Assembly: GCA_900544425.1 (NCBI GenBank) | Contig: UQUX01000007.1 | Coordinates: 1 to 27,132 of the forward strand | Direction: 5' to 3' | DNA length: 27,132 nt | From: an uncultured Collinsella sp. | Lineage (GTDB): Bacteria > Actinomycetota > Coriobacteriia > Coriobacteriales > Coriobacteriaceae | In this document: piece by piece, positions 1 to 6,896 of the stretch | How the letters are laid out: each line of letters starts with the position of its first letter | Position numbering within the stretch: position 1 is the stretch's first letter | Made by a program: the position numbers and the translations under genes | The notes under the pieces: generated by a model | Told to the model about the DNA's origin: nothing | What the model saw: the letters and a program-made list of their open reading frames with translations, nothing else | Databases searched by the model: none

Positions 1-1
1 C

Positions 2-1723
2 CTCACAGCGGCGCTGAGCTTCGGCGGCGTGATGGCCCCGGTCACGATGGCGTTTGCGGCTGAGGGCGGCTCGACTTCGGACAACAGCATTACCATCACG
101 CAGAATAAGGACAACGCGGCCACCACTTTCAAGGCATACCAGATCTTTAAAGCCGATGTTGTGGATCCTACTGAGGCGGAGGCGACTGATAAGATCGTCT
201 CCAACGTCAAGTGGGCCGACGGCGTAGGCCCTGACGCCCAGAAGGCCATTATCGAAGCCATTAATGACACTGCGTTGCAGGATGGTGCCAGTCCGGAGGA
301 TGTCGCCAACTGGTTGACCAAGAATGTGCAGGGTACCACCAAGACGACACGTGTCGACAAGGACAGCGTTCTCAATAAAATTGCCAAGGTTGTTAAGGAC
401 AAGGTCACGCCGACGGGCAATTCGTTTAGCGCGGGCACTGCTTTTAAGCCTATGAATGCTGACAATACTCCCAACACGGGCTATTACCTCTTCCTGACCG
501 ATGACACCGGCATTGGCCAGTTGACCGAGAACAAGAAGAACACTGGTACTTCTCCGATTTTTGCTGTTGTTGGCGGTGATCCCGTGGTCGTTGCCGAGAA
601 GACCAGCATTCCTACCGTCAGCAAGCAGATCCTCGATGACACTAAGGACAAGACGGCCGATAGCGCTTCAACGGATGACTGGAAGAACATGGGCGATGCC
701 TGGATTGGGCAGGTAATCGACTACAAGTTGACTGGTACTGTTGCGGACAATATTGCATCGTATGATAGATATCAGTACGAATTCCAAGATACGCTGAGCA
801 AAGGTCTGGATGTTGTGAAGGATGCCAATGACAACCCGTTGAATCTTAAGGTTTATATCGTTAAAAAAGACGGCACTCATGCTGAGGTCAAGTATGATGC
901 TAGCAAGGGCTATACGGCAACTGCGACCAGGGACAAGAATTCCAAGAAAGAACTGCTCAAGGTCTCTTTTGCTGACCTTAAGGCCATCGAAGATACCAAC
1001 GACGCTAGCATTGCAGCCGGTGACATTGAAAATGTCGTTGTGACCTATCAGGCTACACTCACCAGCGAGGCCGAGTACACGACTGCCGGTAACACCAATG
1101 AGGTCAAACTTGTCTATTCCAACGATCCTATGTCTAACGGCACCGGCACTTCCGAATCCAAGAAGGTCGCTGATTACGTCTTTGGCTTCGATGTCACTAA
1201 GATCGACCCGAATAACTCGTCTGCGAAACTCGATGCTGGCTTTACGGTCAAAATGATTAAGGAAGGGTCCGATAAAAGCGTTGCAAAATGGTTGAAGCAA
1301 GACGGCAGCTTCAGTAATGACGTAAATGACGCTTACACGTTTGAAACTACGGAGGCTGGCAACAAGGTCTTTATTCCCGGACTTGTTGCAGGCACATATC
1401 TGATTTCTGAGAGCAAGACACCTGCGGGCTACAACACCATTGCCGACTTCGAAATCACGGTGGCGCCTGAATACAATAAAGACGGCACGCTTAAAGGGCT
1501 CAGCGTGAATCCTGGTTCCGATATGGTCACTGCCAAGATTGAAGATGGCACGACCACGACCATGATTCCCGTCACCATCGAGAACAAGAAGGGCTCTGGC
1601 CTCCCGCTCACCGGTCTCAACGGCGTGACCTTCACTTGGATCGCTGGTGGCGCGGTGCTGTGCATCGGCGTGGCGCACCTCATCCGCAGCCGTAAGCAGG
1701 CTGAGGAGTCCGAGCAGGAGTAA
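2..1723 (+). CDS. LPXTG-anchored fimbrial (pilin) subunit, 5' end cut by window edge
   Basis: Cell-wall-anchored pilus subunit. The frame is open from base 2, and the first codons read as the end of a signal peptide (hydrophobic run closing with AFA before AEGG), so the true start lies left of the window. The central part (about 690-1130) resembles the fimbrial isopeptide-forming D2 domain. The 3' third (about 1180-1590) looks like a CnaB domain: a FDVTKID strand supplies a candidate isopeptide lysine, and LISESKTPAGYN is a classic E-box. The end carries LPLTG, a hydrophobic span and a basic tail, the sorting signal of a sortase substrate. TVSKQI near 610 is a candidate pilin-linking lysine. 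The downstream class C sortase is the likely polymerising enzyme. A strong terminator follows the stop. Whether this is backbone or accessory pilin cannot be told. Confidence 0.9.
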   Translation, partial: LTAALSFGGVMAPVTMAFAAEGGSTSDNSITITQNKDNAATTFKAYQIFKADVVDPTEAEATDKIVSNVKWADGVGPDAQKAIIEAINDTALQDGASPEDVANWLTKNVQGTTKTTRVDKDSVLNKIAKVVKDKVTPTGNSFSAGTAFKPMNADNTPNTGYYLFLTDDTGIGQLTENKKNTGTSPIFAVVGGDPVVVAEKTSIPTVSKQILDDTKDKTADSASTDDWKNMGDAWIGQVIDYKLTGTVADNIASYDRYQYEFQDTLSKGLDVVKDANDNPLNLKVYIVKKDGTHAEVKYDASKGYTATATRDKNSKKELLKVSFADLKAIEDTNDASIAAGDIENVVVTYQATLTSEAEYTTAGNTNEVKLVYSNDPMSNGTGTSESKKVADYVFGFDVTKIDPNNSSAKLDAGFTVKMIKEGSDKSVAKWLKQDGSFSNDVNDAYTFETTEAGNKVFIPGLVAGTYLISESKTPAGYNTIADFEITVAPEYNKDGTLKGLSVNPGSDMVTAKIEDGTTTTMIPVTIENKKGSGLPLTGLNGVTFTWIAGGAVLCIGVAHLIRSRKQAEESEQE

Positions 1724-1823
1724 CGCTCGCTCACCCATCCCCTTGGCAGGTGGGATGTGATGGCCATGAGACTTGCGGACACTTTTCTCGTCCATCCACG
1801 TTCTTGCTTTGCCATTCTCTTTT

Positions 1824-1861
1824 CGGGGCAGACTCCGCACTGGAGTCTGCCCCGTTTTTTT
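1824..1861 (+). terminator. Rho-independent terminator after the pilin gene
   Basis: A perfect 13-bp stem (CGGGGCAGACTCC pairing with GGAGTCTGCCCCG) and 5-nt loop are followed directly by seven T residues. It closes the pilin transcript about 100 bases after the stop codon. Confidence 0.93.
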
Positions 1862-1898
1862 GGGATAACGCAGCCAGGCTCCATCGTCCGATGCGGGC

Positions 1899-2006
1899 GC
1901 GTTCGTCATCGCGTATCTTGACTCGTATGAGGTTCGGTTTAAGGTCCGTGGGCGCACGCGCGGTGCGGACGGTAGAAGGCATTTGCGCCGCAACAAGCGC
2001 AAATAA
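1899..2006 (+). pseudogene. Decayed 5'-truncated copy of the small membrane-peptide gene
   Basis: Read from 1902 this frame gives FVIAYLDSYEVRFKVRGR followed by an Arg/Lys-rich tail and TAA at 2004-2006, closely matching residues 17-49 of the intact peptide at 2337-2486. No in-frame ATG, GTG or TTG with a ribosome-binding site lies between the upstream in-frame stop at 1866 and the homologous part, so it is probably not translated. The reading frame is uninterrupted, so loss was by deletion of the 5' half rather than by frameshift. Confidence 0.65.
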
Positions 2007-2099
2007 GAATGCCCGGGGTTAGAGGCCCGGGCATTTAACAAAAGCTGAAAACTAGGCCGCCCGCGCTCTCATACACTTACGCGGGGTGCGTCGTTTCCT
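2000..2099 (-). ncRNA. Possible minus-strand small RNA, copy 1
   Basis: Inferred, low certainty. Read on the minus strand there is a TAGAAT -10-like hexamer (2106-2111), then about 100 bases with a CCCGCG/CGCGGG stem, ending at the GC-rich hairpin with a T-rich run. The same layout is found in copy 2. No convincing -35 element is visible, so the conserved part may instead be a plus-strand 3' UTR. Confidence 0.25.
2008..2036. terminator. Hairpin after the truncated peptide copy
   Basis: AATGCCCGGG (2008-2017) pairs with CCCGGGCATT (2026-2035) around an 8-nt loop. On the plus strand only a short T run follows; on the minus strand TTCTTATTT follows, so it could stop a minus-strand transcript better. 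The equivalent hairpin in copy 2 has a different but still fully paired stem, which supports a real structure. Confidence 0.6.
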
Positions 2100-2218
2100 G
2101 TAGCTATTCTATCCCGAATCGTTTCGCCGATTCGGGACATTTTGAAAACGCAAACACGTCGGGCAAATCCGGACAATGCGGCCAGGCTCCGCTGGGCGAG
2201 GAACCGTGTGTGTAACTA

Positions 2219-2234
2219 TCGAACAAATGTTTGT
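2219..2234. promoter_or_regulatory. LexA (SOS) box-like palindrome
   Basis: TCGAACAAATGTTTGT fits the Gram-positive DinR/LexA consensus CGAACRNRYGTTYC at 13 of 14 positions (last base G instead of C) and has ACAAA/TTTGT arms. It lies about 100 bases upstream of the small membrane-peptide start. A TAAAAT -10-like hexamer is at 2275-2280, but no good -35 accompanies it. Confidence 0.45.
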
Positions 2235-2336
2235 CAAAATCGCGTTTACCAGGCGTGGGTGCATACACTCGCAGTAAAATATCCTTGCGACGCATCCCGT
2301 GCGCGGGCGGCCGACGACTCGATCGGAGGTCCCCAA

Positions 2337-2486
2337 ATGCTGAAATTCCTTAACGCGCTCGCCGCCCTCGCGGCGGTTGGCACGTTCGTCATCGCGTTTT
2401 TTGACTCGTATGAGGTTCGGTTTAAGGTCCGTAGGCGCTCGCGCGGTGCGGACAGTTCTCGGCGTTTGCGCCGCAAGCGCAAATAA
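2337..2486 (+). CDS. Small 49-residue membrane peptide with basic tail
   Basis: I do not recognise a named family. GGAGG at 2325-2329 sits 7 bases before the ATG, an excellent ribosome-binding site. The product begins MLKFLNALAALAAVGTFVIA, a hydrophobic helix of about 20 residues (roughly 3-22), followed by FFDSYEVRFKV and a tail with about a dozen Arg/Lys. One hydrophobic helix plus a very basic tail under a LexA-like site recalls SOS-controlled type I toxins such as TisB, but sequence identity to them is not claimed. A hairpin follows the stop at once. A 5'-truncated relative lies upstream. Alternatives are a harmless small membrane protein or a regulatory peptide for the neighbouring pilus genes. 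Confidence 0.6.
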   Translation: MLKFLNALAALAAVGTFVIAFFDSYEVRFKVRRRSRGADSSRRLRRKRK

Positions 2487-2577
2487 AAACGGCCGGGGTT
2501 GCAGCCCGGCCGTTTAACACGTTAGAAAACTAGGCTGCCCGCGCTCCTTAACACTTACGCGGGATGCGTCGTTTTCT
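2480..2577 (-). ncRNA. Possible minus-strand small RNA convergent with the peptide gene
   Basis: Inferred, low certainty. On the minus strand, TACAAT (2584-2589) is a -10-like hexamer. The following about 100 bases contain the conserved CCCGCG/CGCGGG stem and end at the 11-bp hairpin followed by TTTTTATTT. Such a transcript would overlap the 3' end of the peptide mRNA, as antitoxin RNAs do in several Gram-positive type I systems. No -35 is evident. Confidence 0.25.
2487..2515. terminator. Bidirectional terminator-like hairpin after the small peptide
   Basis: AAACGGCCGGG (2487-2497) pairs perfectly with CCCGGCCGTTT (2505-2515) around a 7-nt loop directly after the TAA. The plus-strand T run is only three bases; on the minus strand TTTTTATTT follows, a stronger terminator. 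Confidence 0.7.
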
Positions 2578-2678
2578 ATAAACATTGTATCCCGAATCTT
2601 TCTGTTGATCCGAGATATTTTGAAAACTCAAATACGGGCCTATGCCTGATAGAAATCTCGTTATTTCCTAAAATTATG

Positions 2679-2701
2679 TATAATTCCAATATTAACTGGA
2701 A
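2679..2701 (+). promoter_or_regulatory. TATAAT -10 and overlapping dyad before the winged-helix gene
   Basis: A consensus TATAAT (2679-2684) lies 30 bases before the ATG at 2715. A TTCCA (2684-2688)/TGGAA (2697-2701) dyad with an 8-base spacer covers the expected start of transcription, a suitable place for autoregulation. No recognisable -35 is present. Confidence 0.5.
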
Positions 2702-2714
2702 CTAAGCGAAAAAG

Positions 2715-3683
2715 ATGGAAATGAACGAAGCGCTTACCTACTTACAAGAAGCACTAGGCCTCTCCGCCAAGGCCAAAACTTGGCCTGGATTCGCACGCTT
2801 GCCGCTGCATCTGCGGGCGATTGAGGTCCGCGCTGTTGACGCAAACGGTTTTTCGTTTTTGCTTGCAAGTTTGTCTACTGGCGTCGGGCTTCCCGAGGCT
2901 AAGAGAGTCTATAGTCAGCTAGCCTTGCGTGCGGAGATTCCTGTTGTCGTTTCGTTTCCTGGTGCCGATGCGCGTCAGCGCAAAGCATTGGTCGCACAAG
3001 GGATTCCCTTTGTCTGCCCAGGTAGACAGGCTTTTCTTCCATTTATGGGCGCAGCCTGCACGGAGAGGGGCGGTGCCCGGTTTCGCAATCACGCGACCAA
3101 GATGTCACCCAACGCGCAGGCTGCCGCAATCTGGGGAGCAGCCCAGGAGCCATATCGTCCCTATGACCTTTGTCGTGCGCTTGGGATCTCGGCAAGCCGT
3201 GCGAGTGAGGCCATAACCGAGCTTGTCGACAGGGGGCTCGCGAGGCGCGAGCGTTGCGAGCGACGTGTCGTCGTGTTCCCTGTTGCCATTGATCTTCTGC
3301 TCAGCGAACACATGGCAGAGCTCTCCTCGCCTGTCTCGAAGGTCTTTTTTGCAAAGAAGGCGCCGCAGATCGACTATCTTGTTGACGCCGGGGAGACGGC
3401 GCTCGCTGCGCGTTCGATGCTCGCTGCGCCGGGTATGGAACAAAAGGCCGTCTTAAGAAGTGCATGGCGTCAACTGAGCGACCTCGAAGTCGCAGACGGG
3501 GAGTTGCCGGATAACGAAACGGCGATGATTCAAGTGTGGCGCTATGTGCCCGTGTTTGCCGACTCCTCCCGCGTCGACGACATTTCGCTTGCGCTATCTT
3601 TGGCGGCAATCGACGATGAGCGAATTCAGCTCGAAGTCGATCGCATGTTTGGAAAGGAATATCCATGGCAAGAAGCGCTGTAG
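2715..3683 (+). CDS. Winged-helix (MarR-like) DNA-binding protein, unknown role
   Basis: 322 residues, no named family recognised with confidence. Residues about 148-180 (from YRPYDLCRALGIS to VDRGLARRE) form a helix-turn-helix with the following wing, as in MarR-like regulators. The N-terminal 110 residues look like a separate alpha/beta domain with VVVSFPGADARQRKALVAQG, possibly ligand binding. The C-terminus has an acidic pattern (VDDISLALSLAAIDDERIQ) that I associate, from memory only, with other winged-helix proteins. The ribosome-binding site is weak (A-rich AAGCGAAAAAG), and a second in-frame ATG is two codons downstream. It lies between the pilin and sortase genes, so control of pilus genes or of the neighbouring small peptide is possible but unproven. 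Confidence 0.65.
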   Translation: MEMNEALTYLQEALGLSAKAKTWPGFARLPLHLRAIEVRAVDANGFSFLLASLSTGVGLPEAKRVYSQLALRAEIPVVVSFPGADARQRKALVAQGIPFVCPGRQAFLPFMGAACTERGGARFRNHATKMSPNAQAAAIWGAAQEPYRPYDLCRALGISASRASEAITELVDRGLARRERCERRVVVFPVAIDLLLSEHMAELSSPVSKVFFAKKAPQIDYLVDAGETALAARSMLAAPGMEQKAVLRSAWRQLSDLEVADGELPDNETAMIQVWRYVPVFADSSRVDDISLALSLAAIDDERIQLEVDRMFGKEYPWQEAL

Positions 3684-3761
3684 AAGGTCTATAAGAATTC
3701 GAACCGTAGGCGGCGTTTCGGTCCTAGCTGCGTTGTCCGGCGCATGAGCTCGCTAATCGGC

Positions 3762-3796
3762 TATTATTTGTTTAGACAACTTGAGTTGTAGAGGAG
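3762..3796 (+). promoter_or_regulatory. Sortase upstream region: -10-like TATTAT, palindrome and RBS
   Basis: TATTAT (3762-3767) is followed by ACAACTTGAGTTGT (3776-3789), 6-bp inverted arms with a 2-base spacer, and GAGGAG (3791-3796), the ribosome-binding site. The palindrome would sit at the start of the transcript and may be an operator. No good -35 is visible. Confidence 0.4.
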
Positions 3797-3802
3797 TGAC
3801 CG

Positions 3803-4744
3803 GTGATGGTGCAGGGCGCCAAACACATGAAGAGCAATAACGCCGCGGCTAACGGTGGCTCAAGCCCTCAGCCCAAACCTCAACCAAAGCCCAAGCGCCG
3901 TCGCAAGCGACTGCCGCGCTGGGCCGACCGGCTCATTACCATCGTCATCATCCTTATTGGCGTGGGCCTTATGACCTGGCCGTGGATCTTGGACCGGCTC
4001 GAGGCCTCGGGCGTGTTCAACCAGATCAGCACCGTGTCCAGCACCGTGGACGCGCTGTCTACCGAGGAGCGCGAGCGCATCCTGCTCCAGGCTCGCTCCT
4101 TTAACGAGCAGCTTGCGGGCGAGGCCACCGAGCTTCCCGCCGATCAGATCGAGCCCTACGCTCAGCAGCTCATCTTTGACCGCGACCCCATGATGAGCTG
4201 GGTCGAGATCCCCTCCATCGACGTGAGCATGCCCATCTACCACGGCACGAGCGAGGAAGTCCTTATGGCGGGCGTCGGCCACCTGGAGGGCACGAGCCTG
4301 CCGGTGGGCGGCACCTCGACGCATTGCGTGCTTACCGCGCACTCGGGCATGCGCAACCTGAGCATGTTCGACGACATCCATTCGCTGGAGCCCGGCGACC
4401 TGGTGCTGCTACACACCATGAACAAGACGCTCGCCTACAAGATGGTGGACTCCGAGGTCGTGCTGCCCGAGGAAATGGAGTCGCTGACCATCGAGCCCGG
4501 CGCCGACAAGGTGACGCTCGTCACCTGCACGCCCTACGGCGTAAACGACCATCGCCTGCTGGTACACTGCGTGCGCACCAAGTACAGCAAGAAGGACGTC
4601 GACAAGCAAAAGTCGCTGGCCGGCCGCCACTGGGGCAAGCGCGAGTTTGCCGTGCTCATCGTGGTTGTGGCCATTGCGCTGTTGCTGCTGGACATCGTGA
4701 TCCACGCGATCCGCAAGCGCCGCAAGGCCAAGGCCTCGGCATAA
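3803..4744 (+). CDS. Class C (pilin-polymerising) sortase
   Basis: Membrane-bound transpeptidase that joins pilin subunits and/or passes them to the wall. The 313-residue product has a Pro/Lys/Arg-rich cytoplasmic start, a transmembrane helix at about 44-62 and a second one near the C-terminus (about 281-303), the two-anchor layout of class C. Catalytic His180 is in TAHSG, Cys242 in TLVTCTPYG and Arg251 in DHRLLVH. A DP pair at 128-129, just ahead of the barrel, is in the place of the class C lid motif, though with Met rather than an aromatic next. The start is GTG 3803 or ATG 3806, both served by GAGGAG at 3791-3796. Its substrate is probably the LPLTG pilin upstream, although a 2 kb insert of unrelated genes separates them. 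Confidence 0.92.
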   Translation: MMVQGAKHMKSNNAAANGGSSPQPKPQPKPKRRRKRLPRWADRLITIVIILIGVGLMTWPWILDRLEASGVFNQISTVSSTVDALSTEERERILLQARSFNEQLAGEATELPADQIEPYAQQLIFDRDPMMSWVEIPSIDVSMPIYHGTSEEVLMAGVGHLEGTSLPVGGTSTHCVLTAHSGMRNLSMFDDIHSLEPGDLVLLHTMNKTLAYKMVDSEVVLPEEMESLTIEPGADKVTLVTCTPYGVNDHRLLVHCVRTKYSKKDVDKQKSLAGRHWGKREFAVLIVVVAIALLLLDIVIHAIRKRRKAKASA

Positions 4745-4758
4745 GACATTCTCCAGAA

Positions 4759-4867
4759 CCATCACAAGGGGGACAGGCACCTTTGTGGTGGTCGGGACTT
4801 CCAAACCATCACAACATTCGATGAAAATCGCGATTTTGACGATAAGCGTCGAATGTTGTGATGGTTT
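4759..4867. repeat. REP-like repeat patch with a 19-bp perfect palindrome
   Basis: CCATCACAA occurs at 4759-4767 and 4806-4814 and, inverted, as TTGTGGTGG (4783-4791) and TTGTGATGG (4856-4864). The second pair is part of a perfect 19-bp inverted repeat (4803-4821 with 4849-4867) whose loop holds the 14-bp palindrome AAAATCGCGATTTT (4824-4837). GGGGACAGGCACC in the first loop recalls bacterial REP-type elements. No open frame here looks coding. It may also serve as the sortase terminator. Confidence 0.65.
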
Positions 4868-4945
4868 TCGTTGCGGACAGTACGGTTTTCGCTGTGGGCG
4901 AGACGGTTTTCGTTGTGGACGGTGCGGTTTCGCTGCGGAACCGCC
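4863..4945. repeat. 21-nt tandem repeat, about four units
   Basis: GGTTTTCG(C/T)TG(C/T)GG(A/G)C starts at 4863, 4884 and 4905, with a decayed unit at 4926, so the period is 21. Being a multiple of three it creates spurious heptapeptide repeats on both strands. No ribosome-binding site or family match supports translation. The rest of the gap to 5029 is GC-rich and holds nothing I recognise. Confidence 0.6.
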
Positions 4946-5029
4946 GGCCCGCCGCCTGCCAGCCCGCCGCCCTCGTTACGTTTTCGCTGCATTTGGGTAA
5001 AGCGCCTGCTCCAAGCCGGCGTTGCCCTG

Positions 5030-5035
5030 TATACT
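5030..5035 (+). promoter_or_regulatory. -10 element of the gatCAB promoter
   Basis: TATACT lies 36 bases before the gatC start, preceded directly by TG. No -35 hexamer close to consensus is found at 16-18 bases. Confidence 0.4.
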
Positions 5036-5070
5036 AGAGCGGTTTAACTGTTATGCGGAAGGGAGCGCCT

Positions 5071-5382
5071 ATGGCACTCAGCGAGAAAGACGTGCGCGGC
5101 ATCGCCGAGTACGCAAAGATCGCACTGACCGATGACGAGCTCACCCAGATGACGTCCTACATGAACGACGCCGTCCAGATGCTCGAGCCCGTCCTGCAAT
5201 ATGACTTGCCCGACGTGGAGCCCACGTTCCATCCCATCGGAAGCCTGTCCAACGTGATGGGCGATGACCTGCGCGAACCCGAGCGCGACCTGCCGCTCGA
5301 CGTTGCGCTGGAAAACGCTGGTAGCGCGCGCGACCGCTACTTCCGCGTGCCGTCCATTTTGGGAGAGGGGGAGAGCGAGTAA
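5071..5382 (+). CDS. gatC: Asp-tRNA(Asn)/Glu-tRNA(Gln) amidotransferase subunit C
   Basis: Small GatC subunit that wraps around GatA and stabilises the GatCAB complex in the cytoplasm, which turns Glu-tRNA(Gln) and Asp-tRNA(Asn) into the correct amidated forms. The 103-residue product begins MALSEKDVRGIAEYAKIAL and has the family's VEPTFHP segment and the FRVPSIL ending. I chose ATG 5071 over ATG 5053 because GGAAGGGAG lies just before 5071, the length then fits the family, and the start matches GatC N-termini. Its TAA overlaps the gatA ATG by one base. Confidence 0.95.
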   Translation: MALSEKDVRGIAEYAKIALTDDELTQMTSYMNDAVQMLEPVLQYDLPDVEPTFHPIGSLSNVMGDDLREPERDLPLDVALENAGSARDRYFRVPSILGEGESE

Positions 5383-6896
5383 TGGCGCTAAGCTTCGATT
5401 CCCTTACCGCTGCCCAGATCGCCGCGGGCGTTGCCGCCGGCGACTTTACCGCTACCGAGGTGGCCCAGGCCTCTCTCGCCGCCATCGAGGCGCGCGAGGG
5501 CGGGGTCCAGGCATTCCTGCAGGTGGCGCCCGAGCTTGCGCTCGAGGCCGCCGCGCGCGTGGATGCCGACCGTGCCGCAGGCAAGTCGCTGCCCCCGCTC
5601 GCGGGCGTGCCGCTGGCCATCAAGGACAACATGAACCTTGTGGGGACGCGCACCACCTGCGCTTCCCGCATGCTCGGGGACTACCAGAGCGTCTACACCG
5701 CCACCTGCGTCCAGCGCATGCTCGATGCCGGCTGCCTGCCCATGGGCAAGGCCAACATGGACGAGTTTGCCTTTGGCAGCTCTACCGAGAGCTCGGCGTT
5801 CCACCGCACCAACAACCCCTGGGATACCGAGCGCGTGCCCGGCGGCTCCTCGGGCGGCTCCGCTGCAGCCGTCGCCGCGGGCGAGGTCGCGCTCTCGCTG
5901 GGCTCGGACACCGGCGGCTCCATTCGCCAGCCGGCGTCGCTGTGCGGCGTGGTGGGCTTTAAACCCACGTATGGCGCCGTGAGCCGTTACGGTGTGGTTG
6001 CCTTTGGCTCGTCGCTCGACCAGGTGGGCCCCTTTGGCCGCACGGTCGAGGATGTCGCGCTGGCCATGAACGCGCTTACCGGCGCGGGCCACGATCCGTA
6101 CGACTGCACCAGCCAGGATTGCGCCGTCGACTTTACCGAGCATCTCAACGACAGCATCGAGGGCAAGCGTGTGGGTATTATCCCCGCGTTTATGGAGGCC
6201 GAGGGCCTGACGCCCGAGGTCAAGGTCGCTGTTCAGCGCGCCGCCCAGGAGCTGCAGAACCAGGGCGCCGAGCTGGTCGAGGTCGACCTGCCGCACCTGG
6301 ACGCCGCCATCGCCGCCTACTACGTCATCGGCCCGGCCGAGGCGTTCTCCAACCTGGCCCGCTTCGACGGCATTCGCTACGGCTATCAGGAGGAGGGCTG
6401 CGCCAACCTGTCCGACCAGAGCTCGCTCTCGCGTGCCCACGGCTTTGGCGCCGAGGCCAAGCGCCGTCAGATGCTCGGCGCCTACCTGCTGAGCTCGGGC
6501 GTGTACGACAAGTATTACTACGCTGCGCAAAAGGCCCGCACGCTCATCACGCAGGACTACGACGCCGCGTATGCCAAGGTGGACACCATCCTCATGCCCG
6601 CCTCACCGCGCACGGCCTTTAAGTTTGGCGAGATTAGCGACCCCACGCAGATGTACCTCTCCGACCTGTACACCATCTCGCTCAACATTTGCGGCAACGG
6701 TGGTATCTCGGTGCCGCTCGGCCTGGGCGAGGATACTCAGCTGCCTGTTTCTGCCCAGCTGGTGGGTCCGGCCTTTAAGGACCGTCAGCTGCTCACGTTT
6801 GCCCGCGCCCTGGAGCGCGGCTTTGCCGATGCCGCCACGGGTGCGCCCGCGCTTTCCGTCGCGCCCGATTTTGCCGGGAAGGGAGGCGAGCTGTAA
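5382..6896 (+). CDS. gatA: Asp-tRNA(Asn)/Glu-tRNA(Gln) amidotransferase subunit A
   Basis: Glutaminase subunit of GatCAB: it releases ammonia from glutamine and channels it to GatB. At 504 residues it is of usual size. The amidase-signature triad is complete: Lys81 (LAIKDNMN), cis-Ser156 (GGSSGGS) and nucleophile Ser180 (TGGSIRQPAS). The sequence GVVGFKPTYGAVSRYG is diagnostic. The start codon shares its A with the gatC stop, and the stop shares its last A with the gatB start, so the three genes are translationally coupled. Confidence 0.98.
   Translation: MALSFDSLTAAQIAAGVAAGDFTATEVAQASLAAIEAREGGVQAFLQVAPELALEAAARVDADRAAGKSLPPLAGVPLAIKDNMNLVGTRTTCASRMLGDYQSVYTATCVQRMLDAGCLPMGKANMDEFAFGSSTESSAFHRTNNPWDTERVPGGSSGGSAAAVAAGEVALSLGSDTGGSIRQPASLCGVVGFKPTYGAVSRYGVVAFGSSLDQVGPFGRTVEDVALAMNALTGAGHDPYDCTSQDCAVDFTEHLNDSIEGKRVGIIPAFMEAEGLTPEVKVAVQRAAQELQNQGAELVEVDLPHLDAAIAAYYVIGPAEAFSNLARFDGIRYGYQEEGCANLSDQSSLSRAHGFGAEAKRRQMLGAYLLSSGVYDKYYYAAQKARTLITQDYDAAYAKVDTILMPASPRTAFKFGEISDPTQMYLSDLYTISLNICGNGGISVPLGLGEDTQLPVSAQLVGPAFKDRQLLTFARALERGFADAATGAPALSVAPDFAGKGGEL

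Larger units (their letters stand above)
1873..2160. repeat. Copy 1 of a duplicated locus, internally deleted
   Basis: From 1901 onward this matches 2383-2640 at most positions. Shared features are the 3' coding end of a small basic peptide, a hairpin after its stop, a CCCGCG/CGCGGG stem (2060-2065 with 2080-2085) and a trailing TCCCGAAT segment. Just before, GCCAGGCTCC at 1873-1882 also occurs at 2181-2190 upstream of copy 2. The spacing shows that about 174 bases are missing here: the upstream region, ribosome-binding site, start codon and N-terminal codons. Confidence 0.8.
2383..2640. repeat. Copy 2 of the duplicated locus
   Basis: Partner of 1901-2160 at an offset of about 482 bases. It covers the 3' two thirds of the small peptide gene, the terminator-like hairpin, a CCCGCG (2538-2543)/CGCGGG (2558-2563) stem and the segment up to CAAATACGGG. 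Conservation reaches about 150 bases beyond the stop codon, so the noncoding 3' part is kept as well as the coding part. Confidence 0.8.

Noticed and set aside
668..2041. 457-residue minus-strand frame opposite the pilin gene
   Set aside because: It is the complement of a well-supported pilin gene and crosses a strong terminator and a noncoding repeat; no domain is recognisable.
4785..5000. Cys/Arg-rich frame with heptapeptide repeats (and its minus-strand counterpart)
   Set aside because: The repeat pattern is caused by the 21-nt tandem DNA repeat; both strands show it, and neither has an RBS.
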